DNA from: a virus
IMG/VR virus record: IMGVR_UViG_3300034117_001741
Coordinates: 1 to 46,441 of that record
Length of the DNA stretch: 46,441 bases
Strand: one strand, 5' to 3'
A program made the position numbers and the translations under genes. Below are positions 17,127 through 26,389 of this stretch, in pieces (position 1 is the first letter of the stretch; each line of letters opens with the position of its first letter). The notes under the pieces were generated by a model. That model was not told where the DNA came from. It did not search any database and saw nothing but the letters and a program-made list of their open reading frames with translations.

Positions 17127-18107
17127 ATGTCTAATAAAATCGCACTAATAACAGGAATAAATGGTCAAGATGGTTCGTATTTATCTGAATTTTTGATTAA
17201 AAAGGGATATGAAGTTCATGGTACATTAAAACGAAATTCCGTTGCCGAAAACCAAACTTCAAGATTAGATAATATATTTAACCAAATTAAATTACATTAT
17301 GCCGATTTGACAGATTTATCGTCATTAATTTCTGTTATCCAAAAAACAAATCCTGATGAAATTTATAATTTGGCGGCTCAGTCTCACGTTAGAATTTCAT
17401 TTGACCAACCAATTTATACCGCAAATGTAACAGGGTTAGGTACTTTAAATTTGTTAGAGGCTGTTAAATTAATAAAACCTAATACTAAAATTTACCAAGC
17501 GTCGTCATCTGAAATGTTTGGTAATTCAATTGATTCTGACGGATACCAAAGAGAAACAACACCTCTTAATCCTGTTTCTCCATACGGATGTGCTAAAGTA
17601 TTTAGTTATAACATTTGTCGTAACTACAGAAACTCATACGGTATGTTTATTTCCAACGGTATTTTATTTAACCACGAATCACCAAGAAGAGGAACTAACT
17701 TTGTGACCAATAAAGTATGTAAAGAAGCGGTTAAAATTAAATTAGGACTATCTAATGAATTAAAATTGGGTAATCTTGATGCAACACGAGACTGGGGACA
17801 TGCGAAAGATTACGTTAGAGCAATGTGGGAAATTTTACAATTAGAAAATCCTGATGATTTTGTTTGTTCGACAGGTATATCTCATTCAGTTGGTGAACTT
17901 TGTGATTATGTATTTTCATCGTTAGGATTGGACTACAAACAATATGTTACTCAAGATGAAAAGTTCCTAAGACCTGAAGAATTACACGATTTAAAAGGTG
18001 ATTCATCTAAATTAGTTAATACTACAGGGTGGTCACACGATTACACATTTGAAACGATGTTAGACGAAATGATTGACTACTGGATGGATTATTATACAAT
18101 TAAATAA
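17127..18107 (+). CDS. gmd: GDP-mannose 4,6-dehydratase
   Basis: A clear GMD of 326 residues. ALITGINGQDGSYL (6-19) is the NADP-binding loop; RNSVAENQTSRLDN is the GMD-specific nucleotide contact; QASSSEMFG (125-132) and PYGCAKVF (Tyr153, Lys157) are the catalytic residues; NHESPRRGTNFVTNK and RDWGHAKDYVRAMW are diagnostic. It converts GDP-mannose, presumably from the host, to GDP-4-keto-6-deoxymannose. That intermediate is the common precursor for the Fcl-type, ColD-like and aminotransferase enzymes in this operon. It is followed directly by phoH with a TAATG junction. Confidence 0.95.
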   Translation: MSNKIALITGINGQDGSYLSEFLIKKGYEVHGTLKRNSVAENQTSRLDNIFNQIKLHYADLTDLSSLISVIQKTNPDEIYNLAAQSHVRISFDQPIYTANVTGLGTLNLLEAVKLIKPNTKIYQASSSEMFGNSIDSDGYQRETTPLNPVSPYGCAKVFSYNICRNYRNSYGMFISNGILFNHESPRRGTNFVTNKVCKEAVKIKLGLSNELKLGNLDATRDWGHAKDYVRAMWEILQLENPDDFVCSTGISHSVGELCDYVFSSLGLDYKQYVTQDEKFLRPEELHDLKGDSSKLVNTTGWSHDYTFETMLDEMIDYWMDYYTIK

Positions 18108-18847
18108 TGACAAGAAAAAAAACAATTAGCAAAGACGGTCAGTATATTCCTACTGATGCTAAACCAAAAATGTCTAAGAAAGACCAAATTAGTGGTATGA
18201 TTAAAAAGAGTAAGGATAAATTCTTAACTCAAAGTCAACGAGAGTATTACGATAAATTAGTTAGAAATCAAATTACAATTTGTTCAGGTCCTGCAGGTGT
18301 TGGTAAAAGTTTTATAGCGATGAAAGCTGCGGTTGACTTAATTGCTGACCACACATCTCCTTACGAAAAAATTATCATTGTTAGACCGGCAGTTGAAGCT
18401 GAGGAAAAACTTGGTTCCTTACCTGGTAATGTTGAAGAGAAATTAGACCCCTATATTTTTCCATCGTATTATCTATTAAATAAGATTATAGGTAAAGAGG
18501 CAAGAGAAAAATTAAAACAAATGGAGGTTATTGAAGTTTTTGCTTTGGCATATATGAGAGGAATGAACATTGATAATTCTATTCTAATATTTGAGGAAGC
18601 TCAAAATGCTACACCAAAACAAATGAAATTATTATTAACTCGTATTGGTACTGATAGTAAATTTTTTATATCAGGTGACTTGGAGCAAACTGACAGATAT
18701 AAAGATAAAAAACATTCAGGTTTATGGGACGCTATTGAGAAATTTAAAAATATCTCTGAAATTGGTGTTCATGAATTTGGAGATGATGATGTTGTTAGAA
18801 ACCCATTGATTACTGAAATCTTAAAAAGATATGAAGATAGGAATTGA
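18107..18847 (+). CDS. phoH: PhoH-like P-loop ATPase
   Basis: A 246-residue protein. Walker A is GPAGVGKS (61-68). Walker B is ILIFEEAQN (159-167), with Glu in place of the usual first Asp. VRPAVEAEEKLGSLPG and FISGDLEQTDR are typical PhoH segments. PhoH-like proteins are very common in marine T4-like phages. Their biochemical role is not settled; RNA-linked ATPase or helicase activity has been suggested for the family. It overlaps the next gene by 17 bases. Confidence 0.92.
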   Translation: MTRKKTISKDGQYIPTDAKPKMSKKDQISGMIKKSKDKFLTQSQREYYDKLVRNQITICSGPAGVGKSFIAMKAAVDLIADHTSPYEKIIIVRPAVEAEEKLGSLPGNVEEKLDPYIFPSYYLLNKIIGKEAREKLKQMEVIEVFALAYMRGMNIDNSILIFEEAQNATPKQMKLLLTRIGTDSKFFISGDLEQTDRYKDKKHSGLWDAIEKFKNISEIGVHEFGDDDVVRNPLITEILKRYEDRN

Positions 18848-19424
18848 GGTTAATGGTGTATTAAGAGATACCATAGGTAAGTTTAAAACAACTTACGAAA
18901 AATTTTTAATAGATAATAATTTAGAGAATTCTGAGTCTGAAACACCATTTGAATACAAAATTAATGAACCTATAGATACGTTAGATTTAATCAATCATTT
19001 TTCATTTCAATCTAAGGAAGAATTTTTTAGTTTTTTGTATGAGGAGTTCCCTATGGAAATTTTTGGTCATTCACCTTCAACTGAATTATCGTCATTTAAT
19101 GATTTAAATGATTTATATATTAATTTAAGAGATAAAGTTGAATTTATTATAATTTCTGATGAGATGTCAAAATCAAAACCAGCAACTTTATTTTTCTTAT
19201 CAAAATTTGGTTGTCTAATAGAAAAAATATTTTTTTATAATGAGGTGACAAAAAATAAACTATTAGATGAATTAGATTTAATAGTTACTTCTAACCCTGA
19301 TATTATTATTAATTACAAAGATAAAGTTGTTAAATATGATACAACTTATAATGATAAACTTAGTTCTGAAGTTTCAATAACAAAACTAAAAGAATTAGAA
19401 CCAATAATTGCTGAAAAACTATAA
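18831..19424 (+). CDS. HAD-like protein with altered nucleophile motif
   Basis: A 197-residue protein with the layout of a small haloacid dehalogenase fold. MKIGIEVNGVLRDTIGKF stands where the D-x-D-G-V-L motif should be, with Glu and Asn replacing the two catalytic Asp residues. VEFIIISDEMS fits motif II, and LDLIVTSNPDII the later acidic region. With the nucleophile lost, it is probably a non-catalytic binding protein or a degenerate enzyme. The start ATG lies inside phoH. It overlaps the following gene by one base. Function unknown. Confidence 0.6.
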   Translation: MKIGIEVNGVLRDTIGKFKTTYEKFLIDNNLENSESETPFEYKINEPIDTLDLINHFSFQSKEEFFSFLYEEFPMEIFGHSPSTELSSFNDLNDLYINLRDKVEFIIISDEMSKSKPATLFFLSKFGCLIEKIFFYNEVTKNKLLDELDLIVTSNPDIIINYKDKVVKYDTTYNDKLSSEVSITKLKELEPIIAEKL

Positions 19425-19690
19425 TGTTACCAATTTTAAACGAAAATTATTATATTGATTTAGAGGAGATTAATTCTTTAATCAATATTGAACCAACTGA
19501 ACCAATATCAGGAGAAACCGGACAACATATTAGTGTTGTTCAGTATGAACTTATTAAAATAATGATAGAAGTCATTATGAGTGAACAAGAAGAAGTTGAT
19601 GAAAAATTGGGTAATAAATCTCAATTATCAATCCCATTTAAATTAGCATTTAATACACTATTAAATAATAAAACTATAAAAAAATACTAA
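19424..19690 (+). CDS. Hypothetical small acidic protein (88 aa)
   Basis: An 88-residue acidic protein with no recognised domain. The middle is probably helical (YELIKIMIEVIMSEQEEVDE). It starts at a TAATG junction with the HAD-like gene and is followed within 3 bases by a glycosyltransferase. It is kept as a gene because it exactly fills the space in a chain of coupled genes. No function can be given. Confidence 0.6.
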   Translation: MLPILNENYYIDLEEINSLINIEPTEPISGETGQHISVVQYELIKIMIEVIMSEQEEVDEKLGNKSQLSIPFKLAFNTLLNNKTIKKY

Positions 19691-19693
19691 AAT

Positions 19694-20752
19694 ATGGAAG
19701 ATAGAATTTTAAAAATTAAAGAATCAATCTTAAATTTAAAAGACAAAAAAAATAAAATATATTTTTTTGTACAAGACACTAAAGGTAATGCTAAAGCATC
19801 TATAAGATACATTTATCAAATAGCAAATACGTTACTTAAAGAAGGATATAACCCAATAATTTTACATGAAAAACCTGATTATTTTGGTGTTTCAAGTTGG
19901 CTCGGTGAACAATACTCTAAAATCCCACATCAATCAGTGGAAGGTCAAAATTTACAAATAGCACCTGAAGATTTTATTATTGTACCTGAAATTTTTGGTT
20001 ATGTTATGGCTCAATTGACTAACATTAAATGTACTAAAATTGTGTTGTCTCAATCATATGACCAAATTTTTGAAACTTTACAACCAGGACAAATATGGTC
20101 TCAATTTGGTTTCACAAAATGTATTACAACTTCAGAAATACAAAAAAAATATATCTCTCAATTTATGAGAAATGTCCCAACTGATATTATTGAACCTGTA
20201 ATATCTGACGTTTTTGAAAAATCAAAATACCCGGCAAAACCAATTATTGCAATCTCTTCAAGAGAACAAAGAGATTCAATTAATTTAATTAAATCATTTT
20301 ATCAAAAATATCCTCAATTTAGATGGATAACTTTTAGAGATATGAGAGGTATTTCTGAAGAAGAATTTGCAAATACATTAAAAGAGTGTATGTTATCAGT
20401 ATGGGACGATAGAACAAGTGCGTTTGGTACATTCCCATTAGAGTCAATGAAATGTGGTGTCCCTGTAATTGGTGTAGTTCCTAAAATGGTACCTGAATGG
20501 ATGAATGAAGATAACGGAATTTGGATTCAAGACGAATTAAATTTAGCCAATTTTATTGGTGAATATATCCAAAATTGGTTAGAAGATAACATTTCGGAAG
20601 ACATCTATAATGGAATGGAAAAATCTTCATTACAATACAGTGATATAAATGACTTTGAGAATAAAATTATATCGTTATTTAACGAATATACTAAATCAAA
20701 ACTAAATGTTTTTGAGACAGAATATAATAAATTACAACCTATAGAACAATAA
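19694..20752 (+). CDS. Glycosyltransferase, GT-B fold (GT4-like)
   Basis: A 352-residue GT-B protein. The N-terminal Rossmann domain starts with NKIYFFVQDTKGNAKASIRY, where a Gly/Ala-rich loop after the first strand is expected. The C-terminal domain has PIIAISSREQRDS and a donor-site segment AFGTFPLESMKCGVPVIGVV, with the Glu that contacts the donor nucleotide sugar. WDDRTSAFGTFPLESM is the strongest match to GT4. Substrate unknown. It forms a pair with the GT2 gene directly after it. Confidence 0.82.
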   Translation: MEDRILKIKESILNLKDKKNKIYFFVQDTKGNAKASIRYIYQIANTLLKEGYNPIILHEKPDYFGVSSWLGEQYSKIPHQSVEGQNLQIAPEDFIIVPEIFGYVMAQLTNIKCTKIVLSQSYDQIFETLQPGQIWSQFGFTKCITTSEIQKKYISQFMRNVPTDIIEPVISDVFEKSKYPAKPIIAISSREQRDSINLIKSFYQKYPQFRWITFRDMRGISEEEFANTLKECMLSVWDDRTSAFGTFPLESMKCGVPVIGVVPKMVPEWMNEDNGIWIQDELNLANFIGEYIQNWLEDNISEDIYNGMEKSSLQYSDINDFENKIISLFNEYTKSKLNVFETEYNKLQPIEQ

Positions 20753-20756
20753 AATT

Positions 20757-21563
20757 ATGGAAAATATTTTAGACTTAAGTATCATCTTACCAATTAAGAC
20801 AAATTTAGTTAAGGACTTTGTGGAACTTTTTACTAAATCAATTGAATCAATCCAATTACAATCAATTAAACCTAAAGAACTGATAATTGTTCATTCAAGT
20901 GAAGAAAAATTAATTGAGTTTTTAGAATCTTTTGATTTTGGGGATTTAAATGTTAAAAAAATTAAATTTGAAAGTGAACCTAACTTTTCATCTCAGGTTA
21001 ATTTAGGTATTGAAAGTTCATCATCTAAATGGGTAAGTATTTTAGAATTTGATGATGAATATGCTAAAATTTGGTTTAAAAACGTTAAAAAATATATTGA
21101 AGTTTATCCTGAAATAGATGCGTTTTTACCAATTGTTGTTGATGTTGATAATAAAACAGTATTTGCAGGATTTACTAATGAAGCAACATTCGCCGCAAAT
21201 TTCAGTCAAGAAATGGGTTATTTAACTAACGAAACGTTATTAAATTATCAAAATTTTCAAACATCGGGTATGGTATTTAAAAAATCAATTATTGAGGATT
21301 TTGGTGGTTTTAAGGCTAGTTTTAAATTAACATTCCCATATGAATTTTTATTAAGAATGACTTATAATTCTGTAAAAATTATGACTATACCAAAAATTGG
21401 TTACAAACATATGAACCTTAGAGAAGGGTCAATATTTTGGGAATATAAAAATGGTGAAAATAAAGTGAGTGACAGTGAAGTTCAGTTTTGGGTATCTTCT
21501 GCAAAAAAAGAATATTTCTTTAATACCGATAGAAACATAAAATATACTCAAGAAAATGCTTGA
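20757..21563 (+). CDS. Glycosyltransferase family 2
   Basis: A 268-residue GT-A enzyme: LSIILPIKTNLVKDFVELF starts the fold, PKELIIVHSS follows, and WVSILEFDDEYAK carries an FDDE metal site in place of DxD. SGMVFKKSIIEDFGGF is the typical acceptor-side segment. It is the last sugar gene of the operon and its stop overlaps the start of the late sigma factor (TGATG), tying sugar enzyme expression to the switch to late transcription. Confidence 0.85.
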   Translation: MENILDLSIILPIKTNLVKDFVELFTKSIESIQLQSIKPKELIIVHSSEEKLIEFLESFDFGDLNVKKIKFESEPNFSSQVNLGIESSSSKWVSILEFDDEYAKIWFKNVKKYIEVYPEIDAFLPIVVDVDNKTVFAGFTNEATFAANFSQEMGYLTNETLLNYQNFQTSGMVFKKSIIEDFGGFKASFKLTFPYEFLLRMTYNSVKIMTIPKIGYKHMNLREGSIFWEYKNGENKVSDSEVQFWVSSAKKEYFFNTDRNIKYTQENA

Positions 21564-22300
21564 TGACTATAAGTTCAAGCACAATACAGATTGAGGTTAC
21601 TAAAAAAAAGAAACCAAGTTCTGAAAATTATTTTGACATAAGAGAAGAAAATGCGGTTAGAATGTTTTTAACCGCATCTACTTTTGATGAAAAAAACAAA
21701 ATATATAACGATTATTTGAGACATCCTTTAGATAAAATGATATCCTCAATTATTCGAAGATATAAATTGTATAGAAAAGATATGGATTTTATTGAAATTC
21801 ATACTGATACACATTCTTTTTTGATGACAAAAATTGATAAGTTTAGTCCGTCAAAAGAAAAGAAAGCGTATTCTTATTTTGGTACCATTTGTAAAAATTA
21901 TCTGATGGGACAAATTCTGAAAGACCAAAAAGAAATGAATCGAAAAGTGTCTTATGAAGATATATCTAGTGATTTAGAAAATAGGTCAGAAATGGTTTAT
22001 TACTTAGATATTGAACCAGAGGTTGAGGTAAATATTATACCAATTTTAAAATCATATATTAAAGACGTTTTAGAAGAAAATGATTTAAATGATAATGAAA
22101 TAAAATTGGGTATTGCTTTAATTGAGGTACTTGACAATTATGAAACAATATTTCCAGCAACTGATAACAATAAGTTCAATAAAAATGTAATTCTTTTATC
22201 TTTAAGAGAAATGACTAATCTTTCAACTAAAGAAATAAGAGCTTCCATGAAAAAATATAAAAAAATATATTTAGGTCTTATAGAAATCAAACCAGATTAA
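21563..22300 (+). CDS. 55: T4 gp55-type late sigma factor
   Basis: The ATG at 21563, overlapping the preceding TGA, gives 245 residues; an upstream TTG at 21560 is less likely. Residues about 45-125 resemble the region 2 core of small sigma factors (HPLDKMISSIIRRYKLY, then YSYFGTICKNYLMGQILKD), which in gp55 bind RNA polymerase and the -10 element. The C-terminal part (LREMTNLSTKEIRASMKKYK) could be a helix that contacts a partner. In T4, gp55 reads TATAAATA late promoters with gp33 and the sliding clamp. Here the candidate element is TATTTATA-like. Neither partner is in the window. Confidence 0.8.
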   Translation: MTISSSTIQIEVTKKKKPSSENYFDIREENAVRMFLTASTFDEKNKIYNDYLRHPLDKMISSIIRRYKLYRKDMDFIEIHTDTHSFLMTKIDKFSPSKEKKAYSYFGTICKNYLMGQILKDQKEMNRKVSYEDISSDLENRSEMVYYLDIEPEVEVNIIPILKSYIKDVLEENDLNDNEIKLGIALIEVLDNYETIFPATDNNKFNKNVILLSLREMTNLSTKEIRASMKKYKKIYLGLIEIKPD

Positions 22301-22316
22301 ATTTTTTTTTAAAAAC

Positions 22317-22324
22317 TATTTATT
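22317..22324 (+). promoter_or_regulatory. Candidate late promoter element TATTTATT
   Basis: TATTTATT lies only 3 bases before the ATG at 22328, at the first gene after the sigma factor. If it is a -10 element, the transcript would begin at or inside the start codon, so this copy is less certain. It may instead serve 22690 and later genes. Confidence 0.35.
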
Positions 22325-22327
22325 GGT

Positions 22328-22690
22328 ATGACAAAACCCAAAAAAAAACAAATTAATTTTACTAAAGACTCAATTCTTGTTTTAATGCAAGAAATTTACA
22401 ATGAGTTAGTAGAACAACGCTCAACGGCTATTAGAATTCAAAATAAAATGGTTGCCATGATGAAAGAACCTGAAGACATGACTCTAATTGGACCTGTTAT
22501 TGAAAAACAACAAAAAATAATAAATGATTGTGTTGAGAAAAAATTACAACTTTCAAAGTTACAATCAGGTATTTGGGAAAAACAAAGTTCAAAAGAAGAA
22601 TCATTTGATATTTCAAATATGGATGATGATGTTTTGCAAGGTTTATTAGATAAAGACATAAATTCTGATAATCAAAAATTTAGTTTATAA
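22328..22690 (+). CDS. Hypothetical helical protein (120 aa)
   Basis: A 120-residue protein, mostly helical by composition: DSILVLMQEIYNELVEQR and a long Lys/Glu/Gln segment around residues 60-95 could form a coiled coil. The C-terminal 25 residues are acidic. No domain is recognised. It begins the tail/baseplate gene group and overlaps the next gene by one base (TAATG). A baseplate or tail assembly role is possible but not shown. Confidence 0.6.
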   Translation: MTKPKKKQINFTKDSILVLMQEIYNELVEQRSTAIRIQNKMVAMMKEPEDMTLIGPVIEKQQKIINDCVEKKLQLSKLQSGIWEKQSSKEESFDISNMDDDVLQGLLDKDINSDNQKFSL

Positions 22691-24612
22691 TGGCAATTAG
22701 TATTGACGAAGGGTTTGAACAAAGTAAGAATAAACTTAAAGTTTATAAGACTTTTCTGCAATCAAAATCGGAAATTAAAAAACAAAAACTAAAAAACAAA
22801 CTTGACGAAAAAAAACTTTCAAGACAACAAAAATCTTTAGAAAGGGCTAAAAAAAATCAAGAACGAAAAGAAAGAGCTCAATCAAGTTATGAACAACTTA
22901 TTGATATTTTACAAATGGCCAAAGGTGCCGCAAAACCTAAAGATAATTACATTACAAATCTTTTAGTCAAAGTTACTAAACAAATTAAACCAAAAATTTC
23001 TGAAATAATTTCAGAAGAAATGTTAAAATCTTTAAATTGTTCCGAAGAAAGTACGTTTAACAACCTTGCAATTTATATTAAAGTAAGTAGTTTAGATTTA
23101 GGTAAAATTTTACTTATAAGTCCTACGGATACATGGGGAAAATGTATTTACGAACAAAATCCTTACGACTATTCTTCACCAAAAAAATCAACTAACCAAC
23201 TTTTATATTACCTAATACAAACTCCAACGGCTCTGTCTCAAGGTGGTATTAATGGTATTACTAACCCTGTTAATACTAAGTATAAAGGACAAAGTGGACA
23301 GGACCTTTTTGACATACAATTTGTTACCGTAGATAATACCGGTACACCAGGTCAATATTATAAAATTACCTTATCAAATAGGGTTTTAGGTTTAAATAGA
23401 GTTTCCGATTTTATTAATGATTATTTTAAAACTAATTCATTATTAGATTTACGATATCTACTAACAACTTTAACTGACATTATTTTAGGTTGTGTTTCCG
23501 CAGATTTAAAACTTGGGGATAATCAATTAGATGACTCAACAAGATTTGGTTTAATCATACAACGAATATTAGGTCAATGTCAGGATTACAACGTTGAAAT
23601 TGATGTCGGGGGACAAGCAAAATATCCCGAAGTAGATAATTCAACAGACACTATTTTTGAAATGGAATCTAATGATTTAGAGTTTATTAACGAAAGGGTT
23701 CAATCAATTAAAGTAGGGATTAGAGAATTTGTTGATTGTAATAATATTGCGTTACCAATATCGGACACAAATTATTTATCTAACAATATATCTAACGTTG
23801 GTGACGATGGTGAAAATTTAGATAATGAAATAAATAATATTATAACTAATTTAGTTAATGACCCAAGATGGGTTGCCAATTTTCCATTTCCTGACGCAAT
23901 ATCTTTAAGTTTAAATAAAGATTTTATAAGTCAATTACCTATGGCGATTATAAAATCAATTTTTTCTCCAAAAGTTTTATTACCATATATTATTATGGCA
24001 AAGGCTATTGGTAACATGTACGATGAAGGAATTGAGGGATATAATAATTTTTTAAGAAACAACAGGGCGTTAGTTCAGGCCATCGGTAGTCGAATAATGG
24101 CTTTGTTTTTAGAAGCTCTACTGATTGAGATTAAAAAAATTGTTATAGCATTGGCCAAAGCAATAATACAAGACATGACTGCGGAAAAAAAGGCAACAAT
24201 TGCTACAGTAATAAATAAGATTGTTTCACTTTCAGTTTTAATTGCTCAAACAATCAATGATTTTCGAGAGTGTAGGAGTTTAGTTGATTATTTGTTGAAA
24301 TTATTTCAATTAAGAATTCCTTTACCAAAACAAATTACACCAACACCAATTTTAGCATTATCTGACATATTAGATGGTGCGTCGACAAATAGGGCATATA
24401 TGAATCATTTAGAGTTTTTACAAAGCCTTGGGTTACCAACAGGACCAAATCCTAATGGAACACCAATGTATTCAAACATGGAAGGATTTTCAATAATGCA
24501 AGGTTTAAATAAAGAAAAGGAAGAAAATGGTAAAACAGAAATGTTTATTAAACCAATACCTATAGCGGGATATGCAACCAGCCCAATTAGAGTTACAGGA
24601 AAATACTTTTAA
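22690..24612 (+). CDS. Large probable baseplate/tail structural protein
   Basis: A 640-residue protein with no recognised family. Residues about 15-75 are a strongly charged coiled coil (Lys, Glu, Gln-rich). Residues 75-370 are mixed alpha/beta, with Tyr/Asn/Thr-rich stretches typical of virion proteins. Residues about 415-545 are hydrophobic helical segments (for example ALFLEALLIEIKKIVIALAK), more amphipathic than membrane-spanning. The Pro-rich tail resembles an assembly arm. It lies upstream of a gp5-like gene, which suggests the baseplate. Confidence 0.65.
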   Translation: MAISIDEGFEQSKNKLKVYKTFLQSKSEIKKQKLKNKLDEKKLSRQQKSLERAKKNQERKERAQSSYEQLIDILQMAKGAAKPKDNYITNLLVKVTKQIKPKISEIISEEMLKSLNCSEESTFNNLAIYIKVSSLDLGKILLISPTDTWGKCIYEQNPYDYSSPKKSTNQLLYYLIQTPTALSQGGINGITNPVNTKYKGQSGQDLFDIQFVTVDNTGTPGQYYKITLSNRVLGLNRVSDFINDYFKTNSLLDLRYLLTTLTDIILGCVSADLKLGDNQLDDSTRFGLIIQRILGQCQDYNVEIDVGGQAKYPEVDNSTDTIFEMESNDLEFINERVQSIKVGIREFVDCNNIALPISDTNYLSNNISNVGDDGENLDNEINNIITNLVNDPRWVANFPFPDAISLSLNKDFISQLPMAIIKSIFSPKVLLPYIIMAKAIGNMYDEGIEGYNNFLRNNRALVQAIGSRIMALFLEALLIEIKKIVIALAKAIIQDMTAEKKATIATVINKIVSLSVLIAQTINDFRECRSLVDYLLKLFQLRIPLPKQITPTPILALSDILDGASTNRAYMNHLEFLQSLGLPTGPNPNGTPMYSNMEGFSIMQGLNKEKEENGKTEMFIKPIPIAGYATSPIRVTGKYF

Positions 24613-24613
24613 T

Positions 24614-24811
24614 ATGGACCCAAAAATATTTAATATAATAAAAGAAAATAAAGATAGACCAAACAGAGATTTGGAGACCGCAATGAACTATCTAAATGAA
24701 GAATTTGAAAAAACTAAAGATTTAATAGTTAAATTATCTAAACATTTAGATAATGTTGAATTTAACTATAATAAGGTTTTAAAAGAATACGAATCTCGTA
24801 AAAAATCATGA
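24614..24811 (+). CDS. Small coiled-coil protein (65 aa)
   Basis: The ATG at 24614 (MDPKIFNIIKENKDRPNR), just after the preceding stop, is preferred over an in-frame ATG at 24572 inside the previous gene. The 65-residue product is helical throughout with a heptad-like pattern from about residue 25 to the end (EEFEKTKDLIVKLSKHLDNV). It overlaps the gp5-like gene by four bases. It is possibly a small baseplate chaperone or connector; nothing in the sequence proves it. Confidence 0.65.
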   Translation: MDPKIFNIIKENKDRPNRDLETAMNYLNEEFEKTKDLIVKLSKHLDNVEFNYNKVLKEYESRKKS

Positions 24812-26370
24812 TGAAAAAAATAATATATGGTGGTAGAGTAATTGCCAATAATGACCCATGGATGATTGGTCGTGTTAGAATTTTTCCTGATGATGAAGCG
24901 ATTCAACAGATATTAATTTCTAAAAAAGATGAATATGATTCTCAAGGTGTATCAATATTAAATGATAATCAAAGTGATGTTAGGGATGTTTATCAATTCA
25001 CGTCTAAAGACCCATTTGTTTATCTACCTCTATTACCAATAAATCTTTCAATTTTACCTGAAATAAATGAGTATGTTAATATAATTTACTCTAACAAAGA
25101 AGAAAATACAGGTAGAAAAAATCAATATTATGTTGCAAGTACTAAAAGTACTGTAATGAATATTGCATATGAACAAAATTCTGCAACAAAGTCAATTTTA
25201 GCTGAAGGAGCTAACATTGCTCAAAATTTACCAATTAAAAACTATGATGGAACATATCCAAATAGTAAATCTAAAGGTGTTTTTGCTGAACCTCAAGATA
25301 TTGGAATTTATTCGAAAGGAAGGTCTGATATTATTTTAAAAGATGGTGAAGTTTTAATTAGAGCGGTAAAAACACTATCCCTTGAGCAAACACAAAGACC
25401 TCAGGTTAATCAAAAAAGGACTTTTTTACAACTATCATATTTTGATAAAAAATTAACTTATTTACCTGAAAAAACTGTTCAAGTACCATTTTTGGTCGAT
25501 AATAATGTAAAAAAATTGTTAGAGTATGATGTTATTAATATTAATAACTCATCACAAGGAAATTATACTGGTAGTATTAAAATTTACAATTTACCACCTA
25601 TAGATTTAACAAAAGTTTCTGTATTTAATCAAGATACTTCATTGCCGGCAACAGTTACTACACCGGCTTATATTGACGAATTTATTAATGTATCTGAAGA
25701 AGAATTAGTGTTAAGAATAAATAACGCAATAGGAGGTTTAAATAAAGGTAAAGTTGATGGGTATAATAAACCTGATTATTTTGCATCTGATGGTGAAAGA
25801 TTTCCATTTTATTACAGACCTGGTGTTAATTTAAAAATGGCATTACAAAACCCAATAGTATCAAATAGTTACATAAACGCTGCTTCAATAACTAATAAAA
25901 TTAAATTTATTGGTTCAACACTAAATAAAGGTTATGATTTAGTTTCCGCTGAAAATCGAACTGGAAGAATTACAGATTATAATAGAATTAAAACACAAGC
26001 CGTTCAAGTTTCACCAATCCAAGAAGGTTATGCTGTTTTAGGTGGCGATAATGTTTATTTATTATCACATAATTCTTCAATACCAGGAAAGAAAAAATTA
26101 AATCTTGGTGATGACACAGTTTATGGAATTCCTGTTGATGAATTATCGTTAAATTATATTAGTAACACTTCTGGGATTGTTAGAGGAGACCAATTAAAAG
26201 AACTTTTAAATTTAATTATAACATTTTTAACAAATCATACCCACCCTTGGCATAACTTATCCCCCGATGAAAAACCTTTTAGTGGGGACGGTCCTTCTAA
26301 GTCATCAATAACAAGTGAACTTGCTTTATTTGATTCTAAAGTAATTAATCAAAATATTAGAACGAATTGA
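24808..26370 (+). CDS. gp5-like baseplate hub/spike OB-fold protein
   Basis: A 520-residue protein. Residues about 5-100 have the pattern of the OB-fold domain found in T4 gp5 and VgrG-type spikes: GGRVIANNDPWMIGRVRIFP, then FVYLPLLPINLSILPEINEY and VNIIYSNK, as in R-V-x-V ... W-x-P ... G-E-x-V-x-V. The following region (about 150-400) is beta-rich and ends with a possible metal-binding TNHTHPWHN, reminiscent of the H-T-H-x-x-x-x sequence near the C-terminus of tail spike proteins. No lysozyme domain was seen. Two start codons, ATGATG, are possible. Confidence 0.65.
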   Translation: MMKKIIYGGRVIANNDPWMIGRVRIFPDDEAIQQILISKKDEYDSQGVSILNDNQSDVRDVYQFTSKDPFVYLPLLPINLSILPEINEYVNIIYSNKEENTGRKNQYYVASTKSTVMNIAYEQNSATKSILAEGANIAQNLPIKNYDGTYPNSKSKGVFAEPQDIGIYSKGRSDIILKDGEVLIRAVKTLSLEQTQRPQVNQKRTFLQLSYFDKKLTYLPEKTVQVPFLVDNNVKKLLEYDVININNSSQGNYTGSIKIYNLPPIDLTKVSVFNQDTSLPATVTTPAYIDEFINVSEEELVLRINNAIGGLNKGKVDGYNKPDYFASDGERFPFYYRPGVNLKMALQNPIVSNSYINAASITNKIKFIGSTLNKGYDLVSAENRTGRITDYNRIKTQAVQVSPIQEGYAVLGGDNVYLLSHNSSIPGKKKLNLGDDTVYGIPVDELSLNYISNTSGIVRGDQLKELLNLIITFLTNHTHPWHNLSPDEKPFSGDGPSKSSITSELALFDSKVINQNIRTN

Positions 26371-26378
26371 TATTTATT
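26371..26378 (+). promoter_or_regulatory. Candidate late promoter element TATTTATT
   Basis: TATTTATT lies directly after the preceding stop and 11 bases before the ATG at 26390, in sense orientation like the other copies. The spacing is that of the best examples in the window. Confidence 0.45.
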
Positions 26379-26389
26379 GAAAAAAGATA

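Noticed and set aside
24572-24613. Upstream start for the 65-residue coiled-coil protein
   Set aside because: It would overlap the previous gene by 41 bases, while an ATG lies one base after that gene's stop.
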